DNA of 64,000 bases, taken from positions 45,615-109,614 of the forward strand of contig NZ_JAGJEG010000011.1 in NCBI RefSeq assembly GCF_018100905.1. The letters run 5' to 3'. The notes under the pieces are model-generated. The model saw only the letters and a program-made list of their open reading frames with translations. It had not been told where the DNA came from and searched no databases. Every line of letters begins with the position of its first letter. Position 1 is the stretch's first letter. Made by a program: the position numbers and the translations under genes. This document shows, piece after piece, positions 16,540 through 25,609 of the stretch. Origin of the DNA: Pseudoalteromonas sp. MMG010. GTDB taxonomy: Bacteria > Pseudomonadota > Gammaproteobacteria > Enterobacterales > Alteromonadaceae.

Positions 16540-18405
16540 TTAAGCCACGTTTTTACACGGGATCTCCGTGCGGCTACTCGGCTTCAAAATATATTCCATC
16601 GAGACTTCGTCACAACTTTCTTTACGAAGACACAATTCACAATCTTTCATTACTTTTTCAGGTAAGCTTTCCTTAGAGCAATAAGTAAAGCCTTGCTTCT
16701 CAAAAAAGTCTGGTACGCGGGTGAGTACAATCACACGACTAAGAGCCAGCTTTTTGGCTTTTACTAATAAGTGTTCTACTAACTCACGCCCTTGCCCTTT
16801 AACTCCACTTTGAGGGTCAATACCTAATGAGCGAATTTCAGCTAAACCGGTGTCGTAAATGTACAACGACGCACACCCTCTAACGGTTCCATTAACTTCT
16901 GTAACCGCAAACTCATTAATTGAATGCACCATATCACTTTTAGCACGTGGCAAGTTTTCACCGGCTGTTGCCCAATGCTGAATAAGCTTAGCAATCGAAT
17001 CAACATCATCTAAATTCGCATCACGCACAGAAATTTGCTGCTTTTTAATCGCATATTTAATCGCATTTGATACTTGCTCTAACGAAGTACCCCCGAATGC
17101 TTGGCGCGCTTTGATACATGCATCAATTGTTAATACGTCATAAACATCATCTTCAATGCTGTCATGCACCGATTTATATTGCTCGATAGAAAGCTCATCA
17201 AGGGTTTTGTTTTCACTAATTGCTAGCTGCACCAGTACGCCAACAATATGATGACCTTCTCTAAAAGGGACGCCTTTTGCCACTAGATAATCAGCAAGCT
17301 CGGTTGCATTTGCATGGCCGCCTTTTGCCGCTGCAAGCGTTCTATCGCCTTTAATCTTAACGCCCTTAATACATGCCTGTGCCATGTGGATACAAGCAAG
17401 CCAAGTCGGCATTGCGTCAAAGAGACCTTCTTTGTCCTCTTGCATATCTTTGTTATACGCAAGTGGTAAGGCTTTTAACGTCATCATCATGGCACTAAAA
17501 GCCCCAAATACGCGCCCAGTTTTGCCACGGATTAACTCAAGTGCATCGGGGTTTTTCTTTTGCGGCATTAATGATGAGCCTGATGTTACGTTATCAGCTA
17601 ACTCAATAAACCCTGCTTCACCTGAGTTATAAAAAATAAGGTCTTCAGCCATACGTGATAAATGCACCATTGATATAGAAGCGCAACTTAATAGCTCAAC
17701 AACAAAATCTCTATCAGAAACACCATCTAGACTGTTTCTTGTTGCTCCCGTAAAACCAAGGCTATGAGCCAACTTATGGCGATCAATTGGATAAGCGGTT
17801 CCCGCTAAGGCACCACTTCCCAATGGACAATAGTTCATTCGTTTTTTAGCATCTGCTAAACGTGTTTCATCACGTTCAAGCATTTCAACATATGCCATAC
17901 ACCAGTGACTAAATAAAACAGGTTGTGCACGTTGTAAGTGAGTGTAACCAGGTAAAATGGTGCCCAACTCACGTTCAGCTAACTCAATTAACTCTGCTTT
18001 TAAACGTACGATCGCAGCATGAATATGATCTGCTGTTTCTCGACACCATAATCTAAAATCGGTGGCGACCTGATCGTTACGGCTACGTCCTGTATGTAGT
18101 TTTTTTGCTAAGTCTCCAACTTTTTCTATTAATGCTGACTCTACATGCGAATGAATATCTTCTGCCCCAGAAGTAGACACTGCTTGTAAATCAACTTTCA
18201 CTTCATCAAGTAACTCAAACAATGCAGCTACTAACTTAGTGTGCTCATCAGATGTTAAAACGTTAACTTGTTCTAATGCGCCAGCCCATGCCACAGAGCC
18301 AATTATATCGTGCTCTGCTAATAGAAAATCAAAGGGAAGTGAGTCGTTAAACTTTTTAAACGCCTCATCTGGACCCGAAGAAAAACGTCCGCCCCATAAT
18401 GCCAT
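16540..18405 (-). CDS. argH: Argininosuccinate lyase fused to N-acetylglutamate synthase domain, ArgH(A)
   Basis: Bifunctional protein of 621 residues. Residues 1 to about 460 are argininosuccinate lyase (last step to arginine plus fumarate), with the family start [20 protein letters not shown], the [13 protein letters not shown] segment and the lyase signature [12 protein letters not shown]. From about 470 the protein continues as a GNAT acetyltransferase ([14 protein letters not shown]; acetyl-CoA loop [28 protein letters not shown]), which corresponds to the short N-acetylglutamate synthase that starts the pathway. This fusion, argH(A), is known from Moritella, Vibrio and related marine bacteria. 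It is the last gene of argC-B-F-G-H(A) and ends next to a strong terminator. Feedback inhibition by arginine has been reported for the fused domain in relatives. Confidence 0.95.
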   Translation of the reverse strand: MALWGGRFSSGPDEAFKKFNDSLPFDFLLAEHDIIGSVAWAGALEQVNVLTSDEHTKLVAALFELLDEVKVDLQAVSTSGAEDIHSHVESALIEKVGDLAKKLHTGRSRNDQVATDFRLWCRETADHIHAAIVRLKAELIELAERELGTILPGYTHLQRAQPVLFSHWCMAYVEMLERDETRLADAKKRMNYCPLGSGALAGTAYPIDRHKLAHSLGFTGATRNSLDGVSDRDFVVELLSCASISMVHLSRMAEDLIFYNSGEAGFIELADNVTSGSSLMPQKKNPDALELIRGKTGRVFGAFSAMMMTLKALPLAYNKDMQEDKEGLFDAMPTWLACIHMAQACIKGVKIKGDRTLAAAKGGHANATELADYLVAKGVPFREGHHIVGVLVQLAISENKTLDELSIEQYKSVHDSIEDDVYDVLTIDACIKARQAFGGTSLEQVSNAIKYAIKKQQISVRDANLDDVDSIAKLIQHWATAGENLPRAKSDMVHSINEFAVTEVNGTVRGCASLYIYDTGLAEIRSLGIDPQSGVKGQGRELVEHLLVKAKKLALSRVIVLTRVPDFFEKQGFTYCSKESLPEKVMKDCELCLRKESCDEVSMEYILKPSSRTEIPCKNVA

Positions 18406-18427
18406 GAAATATCTCCAAACCCTGAAT

Positions 18428-18456
18428 AGCTCTTATGCCGTGATAGCATAAGAGCT
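18428..18456 (-). other. Hairpin between argG and argH(A)
   Basis: AGCTCTTATGC (18428-18438) pairs with GCATAAGAGCT (18446-18456), loop of 7. No T run follows on the minus strand, so it is more likely an mRNA processing or stability element than a stop to transcription. Confidence 0.55.
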
Positions 18457-18462
18457 TGAAAA

Positions 18463-19665
18463 TTACTTTTTAGTCATTGCCGAGATTCTGCTTGATAGCG
18501 AGAATAAACGAATAAACCCTTCGGCATGCGATTGATCATATACATCATCTTCACCAAACGTTGCAAAATCTTCGCTGTATAAACTATTTGGTGATTGCTT
18601 TTGTACCGCAGTTACTTGACCTTTGTAAAGCTTAAGTACGACTTCACCCGTGGCAAGCTCTGATAATGACTCTGCACCCGCTAAAATCGAGTCTTTTAAA
18701 GGTGTAAACCAGCGTCCATCATAAACTAAGTGAGAGAACTCACCGCCTAATGTTTCTTTCCATTTACGGCTAGATTTATCAAGCACTAATTCATCAATGG
18801 CTTGTAGCGCGGCCATTATTACAGTACCGCCTGGAGTTTCATAACAACCGCGAGATTTCATTCCCACTAAACGATTTTCAACAATATCAACACGGCCAAC
18901 ACCATGAGGTGCAGCAATGTCATTAAGCTTAACTAAACAGTCGTAAGGCTTAAGCTCTTCACCATTAACGGCAACAACTTCTCCTGATACCACTTTTAAC
19001 GTAACAAGCTGCGCTTTATCAGGCGCTTGCTCAGGTGAATTGGTCCACGTCCATACTTGGTCACTAGGTTGACACCATGGGTCTTCTAATTCGCCACCTT
19101 CGTGCGAAATATGCCATGCATTCGCATCACGGCTATAAATTTTTGTTGCTGAAGCAGAACACGGAATATCACGTTCAGCTAGGTAATCAAGTAATGATTC
19201 ACGGCTTGATAAATCCCACTCACGCCAAGGTGCAATGACTTTTAAATCTGGTGCAAGTGATGCAAAACAGGCTTCAAAGCGAACTTGGTCATTACCTTTA
19301 CCAGTACAACCATGAGAGAGCGCATCAGCACCTACTTTACGCGCAATTTCAACTTGCGCTTTAGCAATAATTGGACGTGCCATTGAAGTACCTAACAAAT
19401 AAGTACCTTCGTAAATAGAGCCGGTTTTAAGGGTTGGGTAAATGTAATCACTTACCATTTCATCTTTTAGATCAACTACATAACATTCTGAAGCACCTGA
19501 GGCAATCGCTTTTTCTTCTACTCCCTCAAGCTCTTCTGCGCCTTGGCCTACATCGGCAACAAACGCAACCACTTCACAGCCATAGTTTTCTTTTAACCAA
19601 GGCACAATTGCAGACGTATCTAGGCCACCTGAATAGGCTAAAACGATTTTTTTAATTGAACTCAT
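18463..19665 (-). CDS. argG: Argininosuccinate synthase
   Basis: Joins citrulline and aspartate with ATP. The 400-residue protein has the N-type ATP pyrophosphatase motif AYSGGLDTS at about 9-17, the conserved [15 protein letters not shown] segment near residue 116, and [27 protein letters not shown] citrulline/aspartate contacts near 255 (read as [11 protein letters not shown] and [12 protein letters not shown]). The length is that of the common 400-residue class (shorter than E. coli ArgG). It overlaps the argF stop by 4 bp and is followed by a hairpin and argH(A). Confidence 0.95.
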   Translation of the reverse strand: MSSIKKIVLAYSGGLDTSAIVPWLKENYGCEVVAFVADVGQGAEELEGVEEKAIASGASECYVVDLKDEMVSDYIYPTLKTGSIYEGTYLLGTSMARPIIAKAQVEIARKVGADALSHGCTGKGNDQVRFEACFASLAPDLKVIAPWREWDLSSRESLLDYLAERDIPCSASATKIYSRDANAWHISHEGGELEDPWCQPSDQVWTWTNSPEQAPDKAQLVTLKVVSGEVVAVNGEELKPYDCLVKLNDIAAPHGVGRVDIVENRLVGMKSRGCYETPGGTVIMAALQAIDELVLDKSSRKWKETLGGEFSHLVYDGRWFTPLKDSILAGAESLSELATGEVVLKLYKGQVTAVQKQSPNSLYSEDFATFGEDDVYDQSHAEGFIRLFSLSSRISAMTKK

Positions 19666-20594
19666 AGGTGTTCCTCAACAAATTTTGGATTTAGTAATGT
19701 AACAAGCAAGGCGTTTTGCGCATGCATACGGTTTTCTGCTTGTTGAATAATTTTTGATGCAGGGCCGTCCATTACTTCAGAAGTAATTTCAAATTCCCTG
19801 TGTGCTGGTTGGCAATGTAATACAGTTTGCGCACCCGTTTTTTCTAATAAAGCTTGATTAAGCTGATATGGCATGTATTTTTCTTTTACTTGCTCAAGAG
19901 GCGTTGTATCTCCCATAGATACCCATGTATCAGCATAAACAACATTGGCACCAACAGCGGCTTCAACTCGATCGCTGACCATTACTGACGCGCCATTCAT
20001 AGCGGCAATTTGCTCTGCTTTTTTTAGAACTTGCGAATCAGGCGAGCTCCCTTTTGGTGTCACTGAAACAAAGTCAGTACCTAATGTGGCAGCAAGTAGC
20101 ATTAATGAATGGGTTACGTTGTTACCCTCACCTAAATAAGCGAGCTTTAACTCACTCACATCACCGTGGACTTCTTGTAATGTTAAAAAGTCAGCAAGTG
20201 CTTGGCATGGGTGATATAAATCACACAAACTATTTACAACAGGCACTGAAGAATATTCGCCGAGCGTAGTTAAAGTACTATGCTGATTTACACGCGCAAC
20301 AATACCATCTGCCCATGTAGAAATATTAAGTGCAAAATCTTTAACCGACTCACGGGCGCCCATTGCACCGTTTTGCTGATCTAAATAAACAGCATGTCCG
20401 CCTAAACGATTTATACCAATATCAAACGATAAACGAGTACGTAAACTTTGTTTTTCAAATAAAGTAACGATTGATTTACCCGCTAATACTTGGCTGTACT
20501 TTTCTGGCTTTGCTTTAATATCTTGTGCGAGTTTAAGTAACTTAAGTGCACCTTGTTGGTCTAATTCAAGACCCGTTAAAAAATTCTCTGGCAT
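19662..20594 (-). CDS. argF: Ornithine carbamoyltransferase
   Basis: Converts ornithine and carbamoyl phosphate to citrulline. The 310-residue protein has the carbamoyl-phosphate motif FEKQSLRTR (Ser-Leu-Arg-Thr-Arg where STRTR is common), the HPCQALADF segment, the ornithine loop DTWVSMGD, and the Cys loop [10 protein letters not shown]. The DxxxSMG loop favours ornithine rather than N-acetyl- or N-succinyl-ornithine as substrate. Similar SLRTR and HCQPAHR forms occur in Shewanella-type enzymes. It overlaps argG by 4 bp and starts 7 bp after argB. With argE broken nearby, its ornithine supply is an open question. Confidence 0.92.
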   Translation of the reverse strand: MPENFLTGLELDQQGALKLLKLAQDIKAKPEKYSQVLAGKSIVTLFEKQSLRTRLSFDIGINRLGGHAVYLDQQNGAMGARESVKDFALNISTWADGIVARVNQHSTLTTLGEYSSVPVVNSLCDLYHPCQALADFLTLQEVHGDVSELKLAYLGEGNNVTHSLMLLAATLGTDFVSVTPKGSSPDSQVLKKAEQIAAMNGASVMVSDRVEAAVGANVVYADTWVSMGDTTPLEQVKEKYMPYQLNQALLEKTGAQTVLHCQPAHREFEITSEVMDGPASKIIQQAENRMHAQNALLVTLLNPKFVEEHL

Positions 20595-20601
20595 AATAAA
20601 C

Positions 20602-21369
20602 CTATGGTGTAATTTTTGTTCCGACGTGTTCGCCTGCTAATAAGGCAATTAAATTCTCTGGCTTCAGCCAGCTCGAAATATACACCCCTCGTCGTAAGTG
20701 CTGGGCAGCATCTAGACTGGTCTTAACTTTGACCTCCATCCCGCCCACAATCACTCCTTCGTCGATTAGTGATTCAATTTGCTTTGCATCAAGTTGATGC
20801 AGTGGCTGTTTATTCGCATCGAGTACGGCCTCAACATCCGTCATAAAAATTAACTCAGCATTTAAGTTGCTGGCAATCGCTGCCGCTGCTTCATCCGCAT
20901 TAACGTTATACCAAACACCTTGTTCATCAAAACCGACTGAACATACAATAGGTAAACGCCCTAATGACAATAAATCACCCACGATAGAATCATCGTTATT
21001 TTCGCATTTTCCTACTAGACATAGGGCTTTGAGCTTTTGAGTAGCCGTTATACCAGCTTCAAACAAGCTTAAACCTACCGGCTTATGACCGGCATTAATG
21101 GCTTGCCCCATAAGTTGCTTATTAGCACAACCAGCTAACGCACCCACAATATGCGGCATTTGTTCTTTTGGGCTAATACGTAAACCTTTATGCTTTGCGC
21201 TAGCAAAACCAGCTTCAGTTAACCACGCATCAACTAATGATCCACCACCATGAACAAATACAAACTGAGTCTCTTTTTGTGATGCTAATACATCAAATAA
21301 TGCCTTTGCAGCATTTTTTGAATTAAGTACAGCCCCACCTAATTTTATAACCCACGTTTTACTGCTCAT
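20602..21369 (-). CDS. argB: Acetylglutamate kinase
   Basis: Phosphorylates N-acetylglutamate, second step of arginine synthesis. The 255-residue protein shows the amino-acid-kinase fold: KLGGAVL at about 9-15, the glycine-rich VFVHGGGSLVDAWL near 38, the nucleotide-binding NVNADEAAAAIASNLNAEL near 165, and the C-terminal GGMEVKVKTSLDAA. The short length and lack of an N-terminal helix point to the arginine-insensitive dimeric class, in line with control at the ArgA step. Its ATG overlaps the argC stop (TAATG), a sign of coupled translation. Confidence 0.95.
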   Translation of the reverse strand: MSSKTWVIKLGGAVLNSKNAAKALFDVLASQKETQFVFVHGGGSLVDAWLTEAGFASAKHKGLRISPKEQMPHIVGALAGCANKQLMGQAINAGHKPVGLSLFEAGITATQKLKALCLVGKCENNDDSIVGDLLSLGRLPIVCSVGFDEQGVWYNVNADEAAAAIASNLNAELIFMTDVEAVLDANKQPLHQLDAKQIESLIDEGVIVGGMEVKVKTSLDAAQHLRRGVYISSWLKPENLIALLAGEHVGTKITP

Positions 21370-22379
21370 TAAAACGCCCCTTTTAATCCTGTTGTGTGAT
21401 CAACACCAAGTGATAAGTTAATACATTGAAGAGCTTGTCCTGCTGCCCCTTTTAATAAGTTATCAATTGCTGAGATCACTATTAATTGTGAACCCTGTAC
21501 TTGCCAACCTATATCAACATACGGTTGCTTAGCAACCCCTTTAATTGAAGGGACTTTATTTTTTAGTAAACGAATCAAAGGTTCATCTGCTAATACTTGA
21601 TAAGCATGATCAACCTGCTCTTTTGTCACACCTGGTTTTAATTGCACATAAATAGTTTCTAAAATACCACGCGGAAAATTGCCTAAATGGGGTGTGAACA
21701 ACACTTTATGACCTAAATGCTGTTCTATTTCAGGACCGTGGCGATGATTAAATAAACCATAAGGGGCTAACGACACTTCACAAAAATGTGTTCCAACACT
21801 TGCTTTTCTACCTGCCCCAGTTACTCCAGACACCGCATTAATAATAATATTTTGATCTGCGAGTAAGCCGGCATTTTTAAGTGGCTTTAATGCATTTAAT
21901 GCCGCCGTTGGATAGCACCCTGCGACAGCAACAAGCGACGCGCTTTTAATTGCTTGTGCATTCCACTCAGCTAAACCATACGCGGCTTGGTTTAACAATT
22001 CAGGATGTTGATGCTCAAATCCATAGTAAGTGACATAATCGTCATTACTGGCTAAGCGATAACCACCAGATAAATCAAACACCTTTTTATTCATTGCTAA
22101 AAACGTCGGTGCTAAATCAACGCTTACCTTGTGATCAGTACACAAACAAACGTAATCAGCATTTTTCTCAATGCTTAAAAAAGCATCGCTATCAAGGGGA
22201 AGTAAAGGAATATCGAGTAAGCCAAGGTGCTCAGGGTATAAGTCACTTAATAATTTATTTTTATCAAGGCTACCTTGCGAAACATAGCAACCCGATAAAG
22301 TTAAATTTGGGTGTTTTGCCACTAAGCTTGATAACTCTGCGCCACTGTAACCACTTGCGCCAATAATCACTACATTCAT
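21369..22379 (-). CDS. argC: N-acetyl-gamma-glutamyl-phosphate reductase
   Basis: NADPH-dependent reduction of N-acetylglutamyl phosphate. The 336-residue protein starts with the nucleotide-binding GASGYSGAEL at about 7-16 and has the catalytic Cys in VAVAGCYPTAALNAL near residue 155, with SGVTGAGRKAS and HRHGPEIEQHLG following. It is the first gene of the minus-strand operon argC-B-F-G-H(A). The ATG at 22379 faces the argE pseudogene across a 244-bp divergent control region that carries an ARG-box-like operator. Confidence 0.95.
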   Translation of the reverse strand: MNVVIIGASGYSGAELSSLVAKHPNLTLSGCYVSQGSLDKNKLLSDLYPEHLGLLDIPLLPLDSDAFLSIEKNADYVCLCTDHKVSVDLAPTFLAMNKKVFDLSGGYRLASNDDYVTYYGFEHQHPELLNQAAYGLAEWNAQAIKSASLVAVAGCYPTAALNALKPLKNAGLLADQNIIINAVSGVTGAGRKASVGTHFCEVSLAPYGLFNHRHGPEIEQHLGHKVLFTPHLGNFPRGILETIYVQLKPGVTKEQVDHAYQVLADEPLIRLLKNKVPSIKGVAKQPYVDIGWQVQGSQLIVISAIDNLLKGAAGQALQCINLSLGVDHTTGLKGAF

Positions 22380-22528
22380 TATTTATTTAACTCTTTTTTA
22401 TTTGGTTAACGACTATTACTACTTTATTTGTTTAAATTAACCTAGTTTTTTAGGTCATATTTTAATGAATTACTGATTTATCGTCGTAATGTTTTCATGT
22501 GCAATTTAAAATACTTATGCTTAAAAAG

Positions 22529-22559
22529 TGAATTGATATTCATCATAAATACTTTTATA
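22529..22559. promoter_or_regulatory. ArgR operator (ARG box pair) between argC and argE
   Basis: TGAATTGATATTCA (22529-22542) fits the ARG-box pattern TGAATNNNNATTCA perfectly. Three bases on, TAAATACTTTTATA (22546-22559) is a weaker, partly matching second box at the spacing expected for tandem ArgR sites. It lies midway between the divergent argC and argE starts, as in E. coli argECBH. The rest of the 22380-22623 gap is AT-rich promoter DNA. Confidence 0.75.
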
Positions 22560-22623
22560 TTATGATGCAACGAAATTGGCTATATTTTTTTGATTTTTTA
22601 TAGCTCTCCCCCCTTTTATTTCA

Positions 22624-23745
22624 ATGTATCAGCAATTAGTTGCTGCACCTTCAATTAGTGCACTTGAAGACAACTTATGTATGAGTCATCAAAAAGTGAT
22701 TGAGTTACTTGCCCAGTGGTACCAAAACTTAAGTTTTAACTGCGGAATAATTGAGTTAGAAGGCCATAAAGGACACTATAACTTGCTGGCTTAACATGGT
22801 GATGGGGACGCCAGACTGATGCTCGCGGGTCATACCGATACCGTGCCCTTTGATGACAGCCGTAGGAATTTCAATCCTTTTAAATTAACTGAACACAACA
22901 ATAAGTTGTTTGGTTTAGGTCGTATCGATATGAAAGGTTTTTTGCCTTTGCATTACAAGCAATTAGCAAACTAGATGCAAAACACCAAACGCAACCAATT
23001 TTAATTTTAGCCACCGTAGATGAAGAAAAAACCATGACTGGTGCACAGCAAATATGTACATATCCTCATTTAAAACCAGCGCGATGTATTATTGGTGAAC
23101 CAACAGATATGCCCCCCGTTTTCACACATAAAGGTTATCTGAGTTCAGCTATTAGAGTGGTCGGTCGCTCAGGACACTGTTCTGATCCAGAACGCGGCTT
23201 AAATGCGATAAAAGTAATGCATAAAGTCACTTCAAATTTACTCAAGTTAAAAGATAAATTAAAGCATAAGTATGCAATTAATCTTTTTAACATTCCTTAC
23301 CCAACATTAAACTTGGGAAATATTCATGGTGGTGATAACGCCAATCATATTTGGGGTTGCTGTGAAATGCATGTTGAACTACGCTCACTCCCTGCTTTAA
23401 GCGTACAAATGTTACTACTCGATACCACTAAAGGTATTAATAAACAATATCCTAACGCAGTGAGTGTTATTGACTTGCACGACCCAATATCCGTTTTTAG
23501 TGGTTCTACCGATAGTGCATTAGTGATGTTAGCTGAAAAAATTGCAGAAGAGAGGGCTATCGCGGTTAATTACTGCACTGAGGCGCCATTTATTCAACAA
23601 TTTGGGTGCGAAACCATTGTCATGGGACTAGGCTCGATTAATCGGGCACATCAACCAGATGAGTTTTTAGCAATGGAAAAAATAAAGCCATCACAAAAAA
23701 TCATTAGCGATGATGATTAAAACTTGCTGCTTTATAAATCACTAA
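22624..23745 (+). pseudogene. argE: argE pseudogene (acetylornithine deacetylase), stop codon plus frameshifts
   Basis: Remnant of the enzyme that removes acetate from N-acetylornithine. From ATG 22624 the frame reads MYQQLVAAPSISALED, family-like, then hits TAA at 22792-22794 (codon 57). The same frame goes on with [12 protein letters not shown] (metal-site motif) and IDMKGF, then shifts in a T run at 22938-22943: one added T would restore [14 protein letters not shown] and LATVDEEKTMTGA. The frame from there is open to 23720 (GEPTDMPP, HKGYLSSAIR, SGHCSDPERG, NYCTEAPFIQQFG, INRAHQPDEF). Near the end a further one-base shift around 23710 would give a family-length tail ending at 23745. There is also Trp-to-Arg in DDSRRNF. 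No good ribosome site precedes the ATG. At least two clear lesions make function very unlikely. Confidence 0.9.
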
Positions 23746-23751
23746 ATAAAA

Positions 23752-23771
23752 AAGGCACATTACAGTGCCTT
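23752..23771. terminator. Terminator between argE remnant and panP
   Basis: AAGGCAC (23752-23758) and GTGCCTT (23765-23771) form a short GC-containing stem, with an A run before and T-rich sequence after it, serving the two convergent genes. Confidence 0.72.
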
Positions 23772-23789
23772 GTTTATTATCAGTGAATA

Positions 23790-25415
23790 TTACATATATT
23801 TAAGTAAGTATTTTTTAAACACAGGGTCGGTTTTAGCCAGCTCTTTTTGCTCACATAATATGTCTTTTAAGATGGCACCCGACGTTAACGGGTTAGCAAG
23901 TACCACTCTAAAAACAACCGTCGGCTGGTTATCATATTGACTCGGCGTTAAGCGTGTACGCGATACAAAAGAGCGTCCCGATTCACGTTGTCGCTTTTGC
24001 ATACTTGCGGTAAAACGATTTAGTGCTGCAAAAATATCAAATCGTGTTTGTGGATCTGCTTGGCTAATAGCGTGTTTAATTTCTTTAGGTACGTAGCGGT
24101 AAGTTAAAATACATAACTCAGGTTCAGAGACTAGCTCGAAATCTTCATCTTGTCGTATTAAATCGGCAAAATAATGGGCCTTATTAATACTTCTATCAAT
24201 TAGCATTTCATAGCCTTTACGGCCTATAACACGTAAGCAAGCATGTACTAACATGGCCATACCAGGGCGACTACCTTCTAAGGTATGACTGCCTAAATCT
24301 TTCGAGCCTTTACGCAAAATATATTCTGCATGATGTTCAATTGCATCACTTATCTTAGGGTCTTTGAATAACACCAACCCGGCTCCCATTGGCACATACA
24401 TTTGTTTATGGGCATCAATGGTAATTGAATCAGCTCGCTCAATGCCTTTTAATAAAGGCTTATAAGTATCTGAAAGCAATGAAGCCCCACCCCATGCTGC
24501 ATCAACATGAAAGTGACAATCAATTTGCTCGGCTAATTCGGCCATTTCATCTAGAGGGTCAATACTGCCAGTCTCGGTAGTACCAGCAACCCCCACAATT
24601 GCCATCACTTTTATCCCTTTTGATTGCAACTCTTGCGCTTTTTCACGCATTGCTATGACATTAACCTTATTGTTATCACAGGTTTTAATACCGACAATAT
24701 TGTCGCGTCCAATGCCTAACAAATCAGCCGTTTTTGACAACGAGTAATGACCGCGCTCCGATACCAATATCGCTAAGCCTTTATACCCATAATGCAGCAT
24801 ACCCGCGACTAAACCTTGCGCATTAATCCCTTTAAAGTTGCCATCGGGTTTTAATAAACGATTTCGGGCAATCCATAATGCGGTAATATTTGCGACAGTC
24901 CCCCCTGAGCAAAACGCACCTAAAGAGGTTTTAGCACTGTGCATCCACTTAGAGTAAAAGGCATCGTTTTGGCCATAGGCTAAATGATGCATCATACCTA
25001 ACACTTGGCGCTCTAAAGGAGTGAATGCTTTTGAGGTTTCTATTTTTACTAAGTTTTGATTTAACCCAACCATTAACTTAGAAAGAGGTAATAAAAAATG
25101 AGGCAGTGCTGAGGTCATATGACCAATAAAGCTAGGGGCGGCGGTATGCACTGAATGAGCAACAAGTTGCTCCATTATGTCTTGCGCATAGGCAGACACA
25201 AATGTCGGATCTTCGGGGATCACTGCAGATTGAAAATCTTTTTCGATTTCATGCAATGGCTTTTCAATTGCCGCAATATTTTCGTTTAAGAAACCCGCTA
25301 AATTACTCGATATTTCAAGCTCAATTTTGCTTAAAGTTGAGTCTGGCGCTTCAGGTACAGTAAATATACGCTTCAGGCTTTCTTTAGAGGCGACGGCACA
25401 ACGCTTTTGATCCAT
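23790..25415 (-). CDS. panP: Pyridoxal-phosphate aspartate 1-decarboxylase, PanP type
   Basis: Group II pyridoxal-phosphate decarboxylase of 541 residues, predicted to turn aspartate into beta-alanine for pantothenate. Seen in the sequence: the cofactor-stacking region GAFCSGGTVANITALWIARN, the Asp that holds the pyridine nitrogen in CHFHVDAAWGGA, and the Schiff-base Lys in ITIDAHKQMYVPMG near residue 336. The N-terminus (KESLKRIFTVPEAPDSTLSK) and overall length match the PanP group described in Vibrio, which replaces PanD, rather than glutamate decarboxylase. Glutamate as substrate cannot be ruled out by eye. The gene stands alone, convergent with the argE remnant. Confidence 0.86.
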   Translation of the reverse strand: MDQKRCAVASKESLKRIFTVPEAPDSTLSKIELEISSNLAGFLNENIAAIEKPLHEIEKDFQSAVIPEDPTFVSAYAQDIMEQLVAHSVHTAAPSFIGHMTSALPHFLLPLSKLMVGLNQNLVKIETSKAFTPLERQVLGMMHHLAYGQNDAFYSKWMHSAKTSLGAFCSGGTVANITALWIARNRLLKPDGNFKGINAQGLVAGMLHYGYKGLAILVSERGHYSLSKTADLLGIGRDNIVGIKTCDNNKVNVIAMREKAQELQSKGIKVMAIVGVAGTTETGSIDPLDEMAELAEQIDCHFHVDAAWGGASLLSDTYKPLLKGIERADSITIDAHKQMYVPMGAGLVLFKDPKISDAIEHHAEYILRKGSKDLGSHTLEGSRPGMAMLVHACLRVIGRKGYEMLIDRSINKAHYFADLIRQDEDFELVSEPELCILTYRYVPKEIKHAISQADPQTRFDIFAALNRFTASMQKRQRESGRSFVSRTRLTPSQYDNQPTVVFRVVLANPLTSGAILKDILCEQKELAKTDPVFKKYLLKYM

Positions 25416-25609
25416 CTTAATACCCAGTGTGTGTATGCTACAGTGATTAAATAAATTTCGGTAACTTTACTGGAATCTAGACAAAATGTCTCGTAAAAAG
25501 CCCTAAACGAGCTATTTATATGACAAATAAATGATAAATTGATTATTTTTTTTTACTTTATGCTAATTTATTATCGGTATAATAAAAAAAATAACAAATA
25601 GGGATAAAC

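Noticed and set aside
16441..16665. Plus-strand frame across the end of argH(A)
   Set aside because: It reads through the arg operon terminator and the antisense of a well-supported gene.
23034..23720. Separate short gene for a peptidase M20 protein
   Set aside because: It is the 3' part of the broken argE; the upstream frame carries the missing metal-site motifs, so it is one pseudogene.
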